DNA from: Sulfuritalea sp.
GTDB lineage: Bacteria; Pseudomonadota; Gammaproteobacteria; Burkholderiales; Rhodocyclaceae
NCBI GenBank assembly: GCA_030247575.1
Contig: JAOTRV010000008.1
Location: forward strand, 1 to 64,000
Reading direction: 5' to 3'
Length of the DNA stretch: 64,000 bases
A program made the position numbers and the translations under genes. The notes beneath the pieces were generated by a model. It saw only the letters and a program-made list of their open reading frames with translations. It made no database searches and was not told where the DNA came from. Of this stretch, positions 30,226-39,561 are shown piece after piece (the first letter of the stretch is position 1; the number at the start of each line of letters is the position of its first letter).

Positions 30226-30972
30226 ATGGACATCCCACGGATATTCAACATCACCGAGAGTGCTCACCGCATCCACAATCCGATCACCCCCGACAAGCTC
30301 GCCGCTCTCGGCGCGGCCCTGCGTCTGGAAGCGGGTGCCCGAGTGCTCGACCTTGGCAGCGGTTCGGGGGAGATGCTGTGCACCTGGGCGCGCGATCACC
30401 GCGTCAGCGGCATCGGGGTCGACATGAGCCGGCTCTTCAGCGAGCAAGCAAAACGCCGTGCCGAAGAACTCGGTGTCGCCCATCAGATCGAGTTCATCCA
30501 TGGCGATGCGGCGGGCTATGTCGCGGACGAGAAGGTCGATGTCGCGGCGTGCGTAGGCGCTACCTGGATCGCCGGCGGAGTCGCCGGCACTATCGAGCTT
30601 CTGGCGCGAAGCCTGCGCACGGGAGGGATCATCCTCATCGGCGAACCCTGCTGGCGGCGGTTGCCGCCGACGGAAGACGTCGCCAGGGGATGTCTTGCCA
30701 ACTCGATCGCCGACTTTCTCGTGCTTCCGGAACTACTCGCGTTGTTCGGCCGCCTTGGCTATGACGTTGTTGAAATGGTTCTGGCTGACCAGGACGGCTG
30801 GGACAGATACGAGGCGGCGAAATGGCTCACCATGCGCCGCTGGCTTGACGCCAATCCCGGCGACGAGTTGGCGAAGGAGGTTCGAGCCCAACTGAGCTCG
30901 GAACCCGGGCGTTACGCCGCCTATACGCGTGAGTACCTTGGCTGGGGCGTGTTCGCGCTGATGCCGCGGTGA
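30226..30972 (+). CDS. Class I SAM-dependent methyltransferase
   Basis: 248 residues. Methyltransferase motif I VLDLGSGSGEML (about 41-52), acidic loop GIGVDMS, motif II FIHGDAAGY, then a C-terminal substrate region with aromatic residues. A GGAAG-like ribosome-binding site precedes the ATG. The substrate is unknown; a small molecule is more likely than a macromolecule by family. It lies in the segment separating NodI- and NodJ-type genes. Codon choice is slightly less GC-extreme than that of the flanking genes. Confidence 0.82.
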   Translation: MDIPRIFNITESAHRIHNPITPDKLAALGAALRLEAGARVLDLGSGSGEMLCTWARDHRVSGIGVDMSRLFSEQAKRRAEELGVAHQIEFIHGDAAGYVADEKVDVAACVGATWIAGGVAGTIELLARSLRTGGIILIGEPCWRRLPPTEDVARGCLANSIADFLVLPELLALFGRLGYDVVEMVLADQDGWDRYEAAKWLTMRRWLDANPGDELAKEVRAQLSSEPGRYAAYTREYLGWGVFALMPR

Positions 30973-31165
30973 GCATTGGCGCCTTGGTCACAGGCAAACC
31001 GATGTGGCCCTTCTTCCGCTCCGAAGGTGGCGCCATCAATCGACGGGCGGCATGGAGAATTCCGACAATGGGCGACAGCGGACATCGGGGATCAGGCCAC
31101 GGATTTCGGCGCGCCAGGGGCCGGCCTCTTCTCAAGATCGAACGCGCCAGGCTCGAATTGAATTC

Positions 31166-31759
31166 ATGAAGTGCCTTGTCGTACTCGCCCATCCAATTTC
31201 CGACAGTTTGTGTCATGCCCTGGCGCACTCGGCGATCCAGGCATTGACCGAGGCCGGCCACGAGGTGGAGGTCGAGGACCTTTACCGGGCCGAATTCTCG
31301 CCGGCGCTTGCGGTCAGCGAGCGCCGGAGCTACTACCAGCCTTCGTTCGATTCCTCCGCCGTTCAATCCCAGGTCGAGCGTTTGCTCGCTGCCGAAGCCC
31401 TCGTCCTGGTGTTTCCTACCTGGTGGTTTGGCTTTCCCGCCATCCTGAAAGGTTGGTTCGACCGTGTCTGGGCGCCCGGCATCGCCTACGACCACGCCAC
31501 CGACCTTGGCCCGATCAAGCCAAGGCTCCACAACTTGCGGCGCGCGCTCGCCGTTACGTCGCTGGGCTCGCCCTGGTGGGTGGATCGCCTGCTGTTGCGA
31601 CAACCGGTGAAACGAGTGTTGAAAACGGCGCTCCTTGGCACCTGCGCGCCGGCGTGCCGGTTCGAGATGCTGTCGCTCTACAAGGCCGAGCGCCTCACCG
31701 CCGAGAGGGTTCGGGCATTTCGTTCGCGTATCCGGGGATCGCTTGCGAAATGGTCATAG
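31166..31759 (+). CDS. NAD(P)H-dependent flavin oxidoreductase (flavodoxin-like, NQO1/MdaB family)
   Basis: 197 residues from the ATG at 31166. VVLAHPISDSLCHALA (about 5-20) is the FMN-binding loop of the NAD(P)H quinone oxidoreductase family, and LVFPTWWFGFPAILKGWFDRVW (about 81-102) is the diagnostic central motif. Probably a two-electron quinone or nitro-group reductase. Second gene of the segment between NodI- and NodJ-type genes, 193 bp from the methyltransferase. An AAGATCG run upstream is the only weak ribosome-binding candidate. Confidence 0.85.
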   Translation: MKCLVVLAHPISDSLCHALAHSAIQALTEAGHEVEVEDLYRAEFSPALAVSERRSYYQPSFDSSAVQSQVERLLAAEALVLVFPTWWFGFPAILKGWFDRVWAPGIAYDHATDLGPIKPRLHNLRRALAVTSLGSPWWVDRLLLRQPVKRVLKTALLGTCAPACRFEMLSLYKAERLTAERVRAFRSRIRGSLAKWS

Positions 31760-31848
31760 TCCCGCCAGGACCGAAGCTTCCAGGCTCGAACTCACCGCGA
31801 TTGGGGGGCGATCCGGTTCGGCATTGATTTCCGCGGCAGCTTGAGCCG

Positions 31849-31871
31849 CCGTCCCGCCGGCGCCGACTCCT
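31849..31871 (-). repeat. Dispersed 23-bp element, copy 6
   Basis: Intergenic between the flavin oxidoreductase and the NodJ-type permease, in opposite orientation to copy 5 (variant ending GGGACGG). Confidence 0.6.
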
Positions 31872-32042
31872 GTGTCGCAAAGCGCAAGTAGCCTATGAAG
31901 AACAACGAGGCCGCAATCGCGGCCTCTTGCATTTCTGTCTGCCGCCCTCGGCCATGAACCCGACGGACCGCTTCGCCGGCATTGCGAATCCCGGTGAAAC
32001 TTCGACCAAAAGCGGAAGAAGCTTCGTTATGATTGGCTGCTG

Positions 32043-32834
32043 ATGTCCGCAAGTACACAACTCCTTTCTCTGCCCCAACTCTCGCTGCGCGCCTTCGCCG
32101 TCTGGCGGCGCAATTTCCTGGTCTGGAAGAAGCTGGCGATCCCTTCCCTGCTGGGCAATCTGGCCGACCCGATGATCTACCTGTTCGGCCTCGGCTACGG
32201 CCTGGGCGGATTGCTGCCGCAGATCAACGGCGTGTCCTACATCGCCTTTCTGGCGGCCGGCACGGTGTGTTCCTCGACCATGAACGCCGCCTCCTTCGAG
32301 GCGCTGTATTCGGCCTTCTCGCGCATGCATGTGCAGCGCACCTGGGAGGCGATCATGAACGCGCCGGTCACGCTGGAGGACGTGATGGCCGGCGAACTGC
32401 TGTGGGCCGCGGCCAAGGCGACGCTGTCGGGCACCGCGATCCTGGTGGTCATTGCGCTGCTGGGCCTCGTCGCCTCGCCGCTGGCACTCTGGGCGCTGCC
32501 GGTGATCTTCATCACCGGGCTGGCCTTCGCTGCGCTGGGCCTGATCGTCACTGCGCTGGCACCTTCCTACGACTTCTTCATGTACTACTTCACGCTGTTC
32601 ATCACGCCCATGGTGCTGCTGTGCGGCGTGTTTTTCCCGGCCGACCAGTTGCCGCCGCTGGTGCAGGCGGTGGCGGCCTGGCTGCCGCTGACGCACGCGG
32701 TGGCGCTGGTGCGGCCGCTGCTGTTCGGCGAGGTTCCCGCGGGCATTCTCGGTCACGTCGCGGCGCTGCTGGCGGTGGCGGCGATCGCCTTCTGGATCGC
32801 GCTGACGCTGATCCGGCGCCGCCTGCTGAAGTAA
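32043..32834 (+). CDS. NodJ-type ABC-2 permease
   Basis: 263 residues with six hydrophobic helices, ABC-2 type. NLADPMIYLFGLGYGLGG, FLAAGTVCSSTMNAASFEALYSAF and MVLLCGVFFPADQLP match the NodJ group of exporters. Together with the NodI-type ATPase at 29141 it should form an exporter for an unknown lipid-linked saccharide or hydrophobic compound in the inner membrane. Separated from its ATPase by about 2 kb. A GC-rich hairpin follows the stop. Confidence 0.88.
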   Translation: MSASTQLLSLPQLSLRAFAVWRRNFLVWKKLAIPSLLGNLADPMIYLFGLGYGLGGLLPQINGVSYIAFLAAGTVCSSTMNAASFEALYSAFSRMHVQRTWEAIMNAPVTLEDVMAGELLWAAAKATLSGTAILVVIALLGLVASPLALWALPVIFITGLAFAALGLIVTALAPSYDFFMYYFTLFITPMVLLCGVFFPADQLPPLVQAVAAWLPLTHAVALVRPLLFGEVPAGILGHVAALLAVAAIAFWIALTLIRRRLLK

Positions 32835-32870
32835 AATGAAAAAAATGCAATGACACCCACCCCCTCCCGT

Positions 32871-32890
32871 CCTCCCCCTCGCGGGGGAGG
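32871..32890. terminator. Hairpin after the NodJ-type gene (palindromic repeat family)
   Basis: CCTCCCCC-TCGC-GGGGGAGG, 37 bp after the permease stop, similar in sequence to the repeats at 3084-3202. It may act as a terminator or be a REP-like repeat; no T-tract follows. Confidence 0.5.
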
Positions 32891-32956
32891 CTATTGATTG
32901 GGTCGCTGCGCTCGAATATCACCGGGTGTTCTTATTTTTGTATTTCACGTTAAGCA

Positions 32957-33157
32957 ATGGACATCATCATCAACGGCGAGGCGCAGAGCCTGCCGGCACC
33001 CCTGACCGTGGCCGCGCTGCTCGCAGCGCGCGGCCTCGAGGGCAAGCGCGTCGCGGTGGAGCGAAACGGCGAGATCGTGGCGAAGAGCCGCCATGCCGAG
33101 ACGCTGCTCGCCGCCGGGGATCGCATCGAAATCGTCGTCGCCGTCGGCGGCGGCTGA
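32957..33157 (+). CDS. thiS: Sulfur carrier protein ThiS
   Basis: 66 residues, ubiquitin fold, ending in the required Gly-Gly (VAVGGG). The C-terminal thiocarboxylate donates sulfur to the thiazole ring made by ThiG. It is followed 21 bp later by thiG. No ThiF, ThiO or ThiC gene is in the window. Confidence 0.93.
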   Translation: MDIIINGEAQSLPAPLTVAALLAARGLEGKRVAVERNGEIVAKSRHAETLLAAGDRIEIVVAVGGG

Positions 33158-33178
33158 ATTTTTTCAGGAATCGAACCC

Positions 33179-33970
33179 ATGAACCAGGATCCTCTCGTCA
33201 TCGCCGGCAAGTCCTACCACTCGCGCCTGCTGGTCGGCACCGGCAAGTACAAGGACTTCGCGCAGACGCGCGCGGCGATCGACGCCTCGGGCGCCGAGAT
33301 CATCACGGTCGCCATCCGCCGCACCAACATCGGCCAGGAGCCGGGCCAGCCCTCGCTGCTGGAAGTGCTGCCGCCCTCGCAGTTCACCATCCTGCCCAAC
33401 ACGGCCGGCTGCTACACGGCCGACGATGCGGTGCGCACCCTGCGCCTCGCGCGCGAACTGCTCGACGGTCACGCCCTGGTCAAGCTCGAAGTGCTGGGCG
33501 ACCCGCAGACGCTGTTCCCCAACATGCCGGAAACCCTCAAGGCCGCCGCGACGCTGGTCAAGGACGGCTTTCAGGTCATGGTCTATTGCGCCGACGATCC
33601 GATCCAGGCGCGCATGCTGGAAGACATCGGCTGCGTCGCGATCATGCCGCTGGCCTCGCTGATCGGCTCCGGCATGGGCATCCTCAATCCGTGGAACCTC
33701 AAGCTGATCATCGAGCAGTCGAAAGTGCCGGTGCTGGTCGATGCCGGCGTCGGCACGGCGTCGGATGCGGCGATCGCGATGGAGCTCGGCTGCGACGGCG
33801 TGCTGATGAATACCGCGATTGCCGGCGCGCAGGACCCGGTGCTGATGGCCGGCGCCATGAAGAAGGCGGTCGAGGCCGGCCGCGAGGCCTTCCGCGCCGG
33901 CCGCATGCCCAGGAAATATTATGCGGCGACGCCCAGTTCGCCCAGCGGCGGACTGATCGGCGGCACGTGA
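33179..33970 (+). CDS. thiG: Thiazole synthase ThiG
   Basis: 263 residues, usual length. TIM-barrel. The Schiff-base lysine is K102 in [10 protein letters not shown], and the conserved [13 protein letters not shown] and [29 protein letters not shown] (phosphate binding) are present. It joins deoxyxylulose 5-phosphate, dehydroglycine and ThiS thiocarboxylate into the thiazole phosphate of thiamine. It overlaps the next gene by 4 nt (GTGA). Confidence 0.96.
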   Translation: MNQDPLVIAGKSYHSRLLVGTGKYKDFAQTRAAIDASGAEIITVAIRRTNIGQEPGQPSLLEVLPPSQFTILPNTAGCYTADDAVRTLRLARELLDGHALVKLEVLGDPQTLFPNMPETLKAAATLVKDGFQVMVYCADDPIQARMLEDIGCVAIMPLASLIGSGMGILNPWNLKLIIEQSKVPVLVDAGVGTASDAAIAMELGCDGVLMNTAIAGAQDPVLMAGAMKKAVEAGREAFRAGRMPRKYYAATPSSPSGGLIGGT

Positions 33971-34536
33971 AGCGCATGCTCGCCTGCGTGCTGTTCGGCG
34001 CGCTGCTGGGTCCGGCGCGGGCGGACGACGCGCCGCCGCCGGAGAGCCCGGCCGCGACTGCGGCGGCAGCGACCACGGCTCCGGCCGCGCTGGAGGTCCC
34101 GCCCGTGCGCATGGGCTATGCGCTCGACCAGCCCGAAATCCTCCTTCGCCAGCGCCTGTTCGGCCTCGCGCACGGCTTGTCGATGCTGGCGGCGGCCTGT
34201 CTCGATCTGCCGGAGCATTCGGCGCCGATCCAGGATGCCTACGCCGCCTGGCATGCCCGGCAGGCCAGGACCATCGAAGCCATGGCGCAGGATCTCGCCC
34301 GCTACTACTTCGGGCCGCGCGCGGACGAAGCCCGCTGGCAGGATCTGGTGCGCGCCCTGAACCTCAACGACAGCATCCAGCCTGCGCTGGGCGGCGTCAG
34401 TCTGCAGGATGCCTGCGCCACCCTGCCCGCCGCGCTCGCGCGACCGCGCTACGAGTTCGGCAAGCTGCTGACGGAAACCGCGGCGTCCGAAGCTGCCGTG
34501 CCGCCAGCGTCGACTCCTGCGCAGCCCGGCCAATGA
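33967..34536 (+). CDS. Secreted protein of unknown function
   Basis: 189 residues from a GTG overlapping the thiG stop. Signal peptide about 1-19 (GPARA-DD), an Ala/Pro/Thr-rich stretch (20-48), then a mostly helical domain with two Cys ([10 protein letters not shown] and QDACATLPA), probably a disulfide. I do not recognise a family. It sits between thiG and trmB with 4-nt overlaps on both sides, so it is translated as part of that operon. Residues 177-184 (VPPASTPA) come from a copy of the dispersed 23-bp repeat. Confidence 0.7.
   Translation: MKRMLACVLFGALLGPARADDAPPPESPAATAAAATTAPAALEVPPVRMGYALDQPEILLRQRLFGLAHGLSMLAAACLDLPEHSAPIQDAYAAWHARQARTIEAMAQDLARYYFGPRADEARWQDLVRALNLNDSIQPALGGVSLQDACATLPAALARPRYEFGKLLTETAASEAAVPPASTPAQPGQ
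34496..34518 (-). repeat. Dispersed 23-bp element, copy 7 (in frame, gene end)
   Basis: Lies in frame near the C-terminus of the secreted-protein gene, 15 bp before the trmB start. Confidence 0.55.
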
Positions 34537-35234
34537 GCGGGAGCGATGAGGCCGCCGCCAGGGGCCGCAGCAGCCACATCCGCAGCTTCGTCCTGCGTCA
34601 GGGGCGCATCTCGGATGCGCAGCGGCGCTTCCACGAGGAAGGCATGCCGCGCTGGGGCATTCCCTATCAAGCCGCGCCGCTCGATCTCGATGCCGTTTTC
34701 GGGCGCCACGCGCCACGCATCCTGGAAATCGGCTGCGGCATGGGCGAGACCACGGCCACCATCGCCGCCGAACATCCGCAAAACGACTACCTCGGCATCG
34801 AGGTGCACACGCCCGGCGTCGGCAGCCTGCTGAAGGAAATCGCCACGCGCGAACTTGCCAACCTGCGCGTGATCCAACACGACGCGATCGAGGTGGTGCG
34901 CGACATGATCGCGCCGGAATCGCTTGCCGGAATTCACATATTTTTTCCCGATCCCTGGCCGAAGAAGCGCCAGCAGAAGCGCCGCCTGATCCGGCCCGAT
35001 TTCGTCGGGCTGCTGGCGACGCGGCTCATGCCCAACGGCTACCTGCATTGCGCGACCGACTGGGAGGACTATGCGAACCAGATGCTTGAGGTCCTTTCGG
35101 CGGAGCCGCTGCTGATCAACATGGCGAACGGCTTCACGCCGCGGCCGCCCTACCGGCCGCAAACCAAGTTCGAAAGCCGCGGCCTGAAACTGGGGCACGG
35201 CGTATGGGACCTGGTCTTCCGGCGGCGCAGCTGA
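34533..35234 (+). CDS. trmB: tRNA (guanine-N7)-methyltransferase TrmB
   Basis: 233 residues. SAM motif [25 protein letters not shown], and the family signature [19 protein letters not shown], followed by FHCATDW-type [15 protein letters not shown] and the terminal [12 protein letters not shown]. It methylates G46 of tRNAs. ATG at 34533 overlaps the previous stop. Confidence 0.96.
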   Translation: MSGSDEAAARGRSSHIRSFVLRQGRISDAQRRFHEEGMPRWGIPYQAAPLDLDAVFGRHAPRILEIGCGMGETTATIAAEHPQNDYLGIEVHTPGVGSLLKEIATRELANLRVIQHDAIEVVRDMIAPESLAGIHIFFPDPWPKKRQQKRRLIRPDFVGLLATRLMPNGYLHCATDWEDYANQMLEVLSAEPLLINMANGFTPRPPYRPQTKFESRGLKLGHGVWDLVFRRRS

Positions 35235-35236
35235 CC

Positions 35237-36394
35237 ATGTTCGGCCTCGACGTCCGTTCCGTGATCGTGATCGCCGGCATCATGAGCCTGATGATGTCGG
35301 CGGCACTGTATTTCATGAAACGCAACTATCCGTCATCCATCGAGGGACTGGCGGAGTGGGCGGCGGCTCCCGCCATCCTTTTCGTCGCCGCGTTGCTGTT
35401 CGGCTCCCGCGGCCGGATTCCGGACAGCCTTTCGATCGTCGTCGCCAACCTGCTGCTGTTTTCCGGCACGGCGCTGTTCTACTTCGGCAGCCAGCGCTTC
35501 TTCGGCCTGCGGCAGTCGATCCGGCTATGGAGCGGCGCGATCCTCTGCGTCATGCCGCCACTGGCCTGGTTTGCCGTCGCCGCACCGCACCACGGCATGC
35601 GCGTCACCATCACCGCCGGCTTCATGGCAGTGCTGTCGTTCACCCATGCCCGGCTGATCCTGGCGCGCGGGCCGCGCACCTTTTCCACCTACTTCACCGG
35701 CGGCGCGCTGCTGGCGCTGGCGGTGGCGCAGACGCTGCGCTTTGCCGAGTCGTTCCAGTTGCCGGTCAGCGACGGCATCTTCGACAACAGCTCTCCGGGG
35801 CAGGGTACCTACGTTTCTGTCTATGCTTTCACCATACTGATCGCCACCATCGGCATGATACTGATGGCGACCGACCGGCTGCGCGGCGAGCTGGAACATC
35901 TGGCGACCCACGATTCGCTGACCGGCGCCCTCAACCGGCGAGCGCTGATCGAGGCCTGCGCGCTGGAACTGGCTCGCTGCCGCCGCAACCAGCAAGTGAT
36001 GTCGGTGCTGCTGCTGGACCTCGACCATTTCAAGACCGTCAACGACACCCACGGTCATCTCGTCGGCGACCGTGTGCTGGTCGATTTCGCCGAACGCGTG
36101 CGCTCGCTGCTGCGCCTGCCGGACCGCTTCGGCCGCTTTGGTGGCGAGGAGTTCGTCGTGCTGCTGCCGGAAACCCCGCTCGACAAGGCGCGCGTCGTGG
36201 CCGAGCGGATACGCAGCGACATCGAGCTGGCCAACGGAGGCCTGCCCAAGCGCACCGTGAGCATAGGCGTGACCGTGAGCTTCCCCGACGATCCCGACCT
36301 CGACGGCCTGCTGACCCGCGCCGACGAGGCGCTCTACCGGGCCAAAAACGGCGGGCGCAACAGCGTCGAAACCGTCGCCCTGTCCGCACCGTGA
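35237..36394 (+). CDS. Membrane-bound diguanylate cyclase
   Basis: 385 residues from the ATG at 35237, 2 bp after trmB. Six to seven hydrophobic helices (about 5-215) form an integral sensor region with no named domain that I can see. The GGDEF domain (about 230-380) has an intact active site GGEEF (302-306) and an inhibitory I-site RLPD (293-296) exactly five residues upstream. It should make c-di-GMP at the inner membrane with product feedback. Overlaps nnrS by 4 nt. Confidence 0.92.
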   Translation: MFGLDVRSVIVIAGIMSLMMSAALYFMKRNYPSSIEGLAEWAAAPAILFVAALLFGSRGRIPDSLSIVVANLLLFSGTALFYFGSQRFFGLRQSIRLWSGAILCVMPPLAWFAVAAPHHGMRVTITAGFMAVLSFTHARLILARGPRTFSTYFTGGALLALAVAQTLRFAESFQLPVSDGIFDNSSPGQGTYVSVYAFTILIATIGMILMATDRLRGELEHLATHDSLTGALNRRALIEACALELARCRRNQQVMSVLLLDLDHFKTVNDTHGHLVGDRVLVDFAERVRSLLRLPDRFGRFGGEEFVVLLPETPLDKARVVAERIRSDIELANGGLPKRTVSIGVTVSFPDDPDLDGLLTRADEALYRAKNGGRNSVETVALSAP

Positions 36395-37551
36395 AGCCCT
36401 TCGCGCATCCGTTCTGGCTGGTCGGCTTCCGGCCCTTTTTTGCCCTGGCCTGCCTCTCGGGACTCAGCCTGCCGCTGCTCTGGGTGCTGATCTTTCTCGG
36501 TATCCTCCCCGCGCCCGACGCCGCCTTCACCCCCGTGCAGTGGCATGCCCACGAGATGTTCTTCGGCTTCGGCTGGGCGGTGCTCGGCGGCTTCCTGCTG
36601 ACCTCGACCAAGAACTGGGTGCAAATCCGCGGCTATCACGGCGCACCGCTGATCATCCTCGTCGCCGCCTGGCTGTTCGAGCGAATCGGCATGGGGTTCG
36701 GCGGGCGCTGGCCGGCCTGGCTGTTCCAGTTCTCGAACACGCTGTTCCTCGCCGCCATCGTCGCCATGATCCTGTGGACGCTGGTTCGACACCGCAAGAG
36801 CGACAGCTATCGCGACAACTACTTCTTCCTGCTGATCCTGCCCGCCTTCCTGATCGCCAAGCAATTCATGCTGAGCGCCGAGCATTTCCAGGCCGGCATC
36901 GCCATGGCCACCGGCCTCTTCCGCGTCGCCTTTCTGGTGATGCTGGAACGCACCCTGACGCAGTTCATGAAGGGCATTTTCCAGGTCGACATCCTGCGCA
37001 ATCCGGCGCTGGACAAGGCCATCAAGCTGCTTGCCCTGTCGCTGGTCGGCGCCGGCCTGATGTCGCCGCCGCTGGCGGGCGGCATCTCGTTCTTGCTGGC
37101 AGTGCTGCTCGCGGGCCGGCTGATTTTCTGGAAACCGCAGTTGGCGATGCGGCGGCTCGATCTGGGGATCATGTACCTGGGATACGGCGCGATCGTGCTG
37201 CAACTGCTGGTCGATTTTCTCGCTCAGGTGACGCCCCCGTCATGGGTCGGCGCGTTCTCGATGCATGTCTTCGCACTGGGGGTCATGGGCCTGATCATTC
37301 CGGCGATGCTGATCCGGATCGCGAAGGGGCACACCGGCCGAAAAGTGGTGTTCGATCGCATCGACAAGCTGGTGCTGTGGATCATGATCGCCGCCTTCGT
37401 GCTGCGCGTCATCGCGCCGCAAATCCATCCCGCCAGCTACGAATTCTGGATTCTGCTCGCTGCCTGCGGCTGGTTCTCGGGTTTTGCGATCCTGGCGTGG
37501 CGGCTGATCCCATTCCTGCTGCAAGCCAGGGTGGACGGCAAGGAACACTGA
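36391..37551 (+). CDS. nnrS: NnrS family heme-copper membrane protein
   Basis: 386 residues from a GTG. Twelve predicted TM helices. Hallmarks: PFWLVGFRPFFALA, the HAHEMFFGFGWAVLGGFLLTSTKNW block with paired His, and a later MHVFALGVMG. NnrS proteins occur with nitric-oxide metabolism genes and protect against NO stress in some species. No nitrite or NO reductase lies in the window. It overlaps the diguanylate cyclase gene by 4 nt, coupling a c-di-GMP enzyme to an NO-related protein. Confidence 0.9.
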   Translation: MKPFAHPFWLVGFRPFFALACLSGLSLPLLWVLIFLGILPAPDAAFTPVQWHAHEMFFGFGWAVLGGFLLTSTKNWVQIRGYHGAPLIILVAAWLFERIGMGFGGRWPAWLFQFSNTLFLAAIVAMILWTLVRHRKSDSYRDNYFFLLILPAFLIAKQFMLSAEHFQAGIAMATGLFRVAFLVMLERTLTQFMKGIFQVDILRNPALDKAIKLLALSLVGAGLMSPPLAGGISFLLAVLLAGRLIFWKPQLAMRRLDLGIMYLGYGAIVLQLLVDFLAQVTPPSWVGAFSMHVFALGVMGLIIPAMLIRIAKGHTGRKVVFDRIDKLVLWIMIAAFVLRVIAPQIHPASYEFWILLAACGWFSGFAILAWRLIPFLLQARVDGKEH

Positions 37552-37587
37552 CGCTCTTGCGCTGGTGCATCGCCCGCGATCGGGTCG

Positions 37588-37610
37588 CCGTGTCGCCGGC
37601 GCCGACTTTT
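37588..37610 (-). repeat. Dispersed 23-bp element, copy 8
   Basis: 37 bp after the nnrS stop, core on the minus strand. The 13-bp core is a clean match. Confidence 0.7.
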
Positions 37611-37765
37611 CCGTTTCGACAATCCCGCGTTGCGTGGAGGCGGCGAATCCAGCGGAACCAGACCAGGCGCGGGATGGGTCTCTGGCCGATATGTCGAAGG
37701 CGATAGTGAAGCAGTTCCATGGCATTTCGACTTGCAAATCGAGTATGCATTAAGTATTTCTGGCA

Positions 37766-37771
37766 TATAAT
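37766..37771 (+). promoter_or_regulatory. Candidate -10 element for the two-partner secretion genes
   Basis: TATAAT in an AT-rich patch about 47 bp before the TpsB start. The window 37690-37800 is clearly poorer in GC than its surroundings. No convincing -35 hexamer. Confidence 0.4.
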
Positions 37772-37817
37772 TCGCGGCGACGATGAATACTCTGGCCGCT
37801 CGAATGCGAACCCATTC

Positions 37818-39521
37818 ATGAAGAGAAGCCGATTGACGGCAAGGCGGCGGGTTTCGCCCCGGACACGCGGATTCGCGTGTTTTGCGGCGTCCGCGCTTTC
37901 TCTATTGACCGCGTCCGCCATGGTCCGCGCGCAGGCGCCCGCGCTCGAATTCGAATCCCGCGAGAAGCCCGATACAACTCCCGCCTCTCCCGTGCCGCTG
38001 GTCGACGGCAAGAAACTCGCCGCGCCCGTATCCGGTTTCGACAAGCTCGTCATCAAGGGCTTCCGCTTTGTTGGCGCTCGCACCATCGCGCCGGAAGTGC
38101 TGGCGACCGAACTGGCGTCGTTTATCGACCGCGAGCTGTCGACCAGCGATCTGCACAACGCGGCGTTGCGGGTTGCCCGCTGTTATCTGCGCCACGGCAG
38201 CATGGCGCGGGTCAAGGTGACGGCGGTTTCGGTCGCCGAGGGCATCGCGGAAATCGACATTCAGGAACTGCGTATCGGCGTGTTGCGCGTCGAACTTCCC
38301 TCCGATTCGCGGGTGTCGCGGGAACTGGTCGATCGCTTCGTCACCGGCGGACTGGTGTCGGGCGAACCAGTGCCGCTGGCTCGGCTGGAGAACGATATTG
38401 CGTTGTTGAATGGCCAGCCCGGCATTGCCGCCGCCGTCGCGCTCGATTCCGGCGCCAAACCCGACGAAGTCGATGTCACGGTGCGCGTCCGGGACCGTCC
38501 CGTGCTGTCCGGACGCTTCCAGGTCGACAACCACGGCTTGCGCGAGATCGGCCAGGACCGGCTCGGCCTTTCGTTACGCGCCAGCAACGCGCTGGGCCAT
38601 GCGGAGCGATTCGCCATCGACTTGGAGAAAACCGCCGGCAGCGAGCTGCTGGCGCCGTCGTTCAGCATCGCGCTTCCACGCGCCGGCATGCGCGCCGGGA
38701 TCGACCTCACCCAAGCCAGATACCAGGCCAAACGTGCAGGGGCCGCGCTCGAACTGGCCGGGGAATTCCAGCGCTGGAAGGCGTTTGTGCGCCACCGCGC
38801 ATGGTACGTTCCCGGCTTTGCGCTGAATGCCGATTACGCGCTGCTTCGCACCGCCTACCATGACAATTCGATGTTCGGTGAGCTTCGCCGGCGGCGCATT
38901 TCCGGCGCCAGCGTGAATCTCGCCGGTCTGGCGCGGAACGACAGCGCCTTTACCAGCTTTGGCGTCGAACTTGAGCGCGGCGCGGCCGATCTTTCCGGAA
39001 ATGCCGCCGATCTGGCCGCCGACGCCACTTCGGCGAGGATAGACGGCACCTTCTGGCGGCTGCGCTGGCGCGTCGGCCACCAACGTCCGCTGGGTACGGG
39101 CACGCTGGTGTTGCGCGCCAACGGCCAATGGGCCGATCGCAATCTCGATGGCACCCATCAGTTCGCGCTTGGCGGCGTTTCGGCGGTGCGCGCCTATCCG
39201 ACGGCGGAAGCCCTGGGCGACGGCGGCTGGATTGCCGGCGCCGAGTGGCGGCGGTCGGTCAGTGTCGAGGTCGACGGCCGGCTGTTCATCGATACCGGCG
39301 GTGTGCAGCGCAATGCAAAGCCCTGGGCCAATCAGCGCAATCGCTACGAACTTGGCGCGATTGGGGCCGGTCTGAACTGGCGGCTGCCGGAGAACTTCCG
39401 CTTCACCGCCGACCTTGCACGCCAGACTGGCGGCAATGCCGGACGCAACACCGATGGCACCGACAGCGATGGCCGAAACAGTCGCTGGCGACTGTGGCTG
39501 GCGTTGGGCCGCGAATTTTGA
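37818..39521 (+). CDS. Two-partner secretion outer-membrane transporter (TpsB, ShlB/FhaC family)
   Basis: 567 residues from the ATG at 37818. Signal sequence with an Arg-rich N-terminus (about 1-42), a POTRA-type region (about 72-225, ...FDKLVIKGFRFVGARTI..., INDI-like steps), then a 16-strand beta-barrel to the C-terminal F (LALGREF, the outer-membrane assembly signature). The conserved barrel motif appears as GGVSAVRAYP, normally VRGY/F, with A in place of G. It exports the TpsA protein encoded 40 bp downstream across the outer membrane. Confidence 0.9.
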   Translation: MKRSRLTARRRVSPRTRGFACFAASALSLLTASAMVRAQAPALEFESREKPDTTPASPVPLVDGKKLAAPVSGFDKLVIKGFRFVGARTIAPEVLATELASFIDRELSTSDLHNAALRVARCYLRHGSMARVKVTAVSVAEGIAEIDIQELRIGVLRVELPSDSRVSRELVDRFVTGGLVSGEPVPLARLENDIALLNGQPGIAAAVALDSGAKPDEVDVTVRVRDRPVLSGRFQVDNHGLREIGQDRLGLSLRASNALGHAERFAIDLEKTAGSELLAPSFSIALPRAGMRAGIDLTQARYQAKRAGAALELAGEFQRWKAFVRHRAWYVPGFALNADYALLRTAYHDNSMFGELRRRRISGASVNLAGLARNDSAFTSFGVELERGAADLSGNAADLAADATSARIDGTFWRLRWRVGHQRPLGTGTLVLRANGQWADRNLDGTHQFALGGVSAVRAYPTAEALGDGGWIAGAEWRRSVSVEVDGRLFIDTGGVQRNAKPWANQRNRYELGAIGAGLNWRLPENFRFTADLARQTGGNAGRNTDGTDSDGRNSRWRLWLALGREF

Positions 39522-39561
39522 TCGAACCGCATCGTTTGTCTTGACCAATGGAGGATTTCCA

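Noticed and set aside
32835-32956. TPP riboswitch upstream of thiS
   Set aside because: No CUGAGA or ACCUGAUCC-type conserved segments in this stretch; only a palindromic repeat.
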